Below are positions 63,514-64,000 of a DNA stretch of 64,000 bases, one piece after another; position 1 is the stretch's first letter, and each line of letters begins with the position of its first letter. The stretch is taken from NCBI GenBank assembly GCA_910584345.1, contig CAJTZX010000001.1, positions 1 to 64,000 of the forward strand. The letters are read 5' to 3'. A model generated the notes under the pieces. That model saw nothing but the letters and a program-made list of their open reading frames with translations. It made no database searches and had not been told where the DNA came from. The position numbers and the translations under genes were made by a program. This DNA is from an uncultured Eubacterium sp. Its GTDB lineage: Bacteria > Bacillota > Clostridia > Lachnospirales > Lachnospiraceae.

Positions 63514-63891
63514 TCAACTCTCTTCTGTATTTTTACTATCTTTTTTATGCTTTTCTCGTGTTTTCTTAATTACTTGCATAATCGACCACATCATTTCCCG
63601 ATCATATGGATCAAGATTTTTATATGTTTCAACCAAATCGTAATATTCATCTAACGTTTCACTCATTCTCATTTGCCCCTTTAAATCTCTTTTTGCATCT
63701 GAAATTCCCAACAAATAATCTGTTGTTACATTAAAATATAACGCTATTTTTTTTAGGATATCAACTTTAATCAATGTAACATCCCTCTCATACTTACTAA
63801 GCAACTGCTGTGTTATTCCCAATTCTGTTGCCAAAATCTCCTGTATTAGTCCCCTATTTTCTCGAAGCTGTTTGATTCGACTCTCCATCAT
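63514..63891 (-). CDS. XRE-family regulator heading the agr operon
   Basis: This 125-residue protein has a helix-turn-helix domain (about 5-62: RIKQLRENRGLIQEILATELGITQQLLSKYERD, continuing to TTDYLLG). A helical C-terminal part (about 80-125) is probably for dimerisation. AAGAGG lies before the ATG. Its stop lies 5 bases before agrA, so it is part of the agr operon and probably a repressor or gate of quorum sensing. The 109 bases to the window edge are AT-rich and presumably hold the operon promoter. Confidence 0.85.
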   Translation of the reverse strand: MMESRIKQLRENRGLIQEILATELGITQQLLSKYERDVTLIKVDILKKIALYFNVTTDYLLGISDAKRDLKGQMRMSETLDEYYDLVETYKNLDPYDREMMWSIMQVIKKTREKHKKDSKNTEES

Positions 63892-64000
63892 TGATTACCT
63901 CTTATGCATATTGTAGTTCTATGCTACCTTAATTTTTTTATTATGATACAAATAATAATAGTAATCAATTACGCAAATATGTCAAATATAATGACGAGCA

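Overview
This window is low-GC Firmicutes chromosome, most likely Lachnospiraceae or a close Clostridia relative. The evidence is AGGAGG-type ribosome sites, an S-box leader on metK, an ECF thiamine S-component, a YtvI-type membrane protein, a pth-mfd-prsA run, Rpn-type PD-(D/E)XK proteins and an Agr-type cyclic peptide system. Most genes lie on the minus strand. There is no phage, plasmid backbone, integrase or CRISPR array.

Layout. 0.2-7.2 kb: a large S-layer-like protein, a carbamate kinase and an Rpn-family nuclease. 7.3-14.1 kb: tRNA-Leu, then a six-gene surface locus with a DUF362 lipoprotein, cell-wall-binding-repeat proteins, two secreted transglutaminase-like proteins and an MBOAT/DHHW acyl-transfer pair. 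14.1-15.7 kb: argJ with a probable ArgR operator, and a 59-aa BFD-type [2Fe-2S] protein. 15.8-16.6 kb: two inverted copies of a ~268-bp palindromic element whose 32-bp terminal arms differ in sequence but pair perfectly in both copies. 16.7-24.2 kb: an AAA/PD-(D/E)XK protein, a GH51 arabinofuranosidase, a chemoreceptor, an ABC exporter pseudogene and a TIM-barrel protein. 24.4-31.7 kb: a lone CDP-glucose dehydratase, a YigZ protein, PBP1A, a sulfotransferase and an APS kinase. The last two end an operon that begins with an acyltransferase and a two-component system (34.8 kb). 35.3-36.1 kb has no genes and carries 12-bp tandem repeats. 36-43.8 kb: YtvI-like protein, RluA-type synthase, a second two-component system, metK with a SAM-I riboswitch, an HD-GYP protein and murA. 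44.1-53.4 kb: a heterodimeric ABC exporter and the prsA-mfd-pth cluster. 53.7-60.3 kb: thiT, a membrane protein, a six-domain cyclic-di-GMP regulator and an SGNH hydrolase. 60.4-63.9 kb: a complete agr-type quorum-sensing operon (XRE-agrA-agrC-agrD-agrB).

Cell-envelope biology dominates: the S-layer protein, O-acyl transfer, PAPS-dependent sulfation, acyltransferase 3, PBP1A, MurA and PrsA. Signalling is also dense (two OmpR-type systems, cyclic-di-GMP turnover, a chemoreceptor and Agr). The strongest candidate for something undescribed is the covarying palindromic element at 15.8-16.6 kb. The sulfation operon and the agr locus with its short double-cysteine signal precursor come next.
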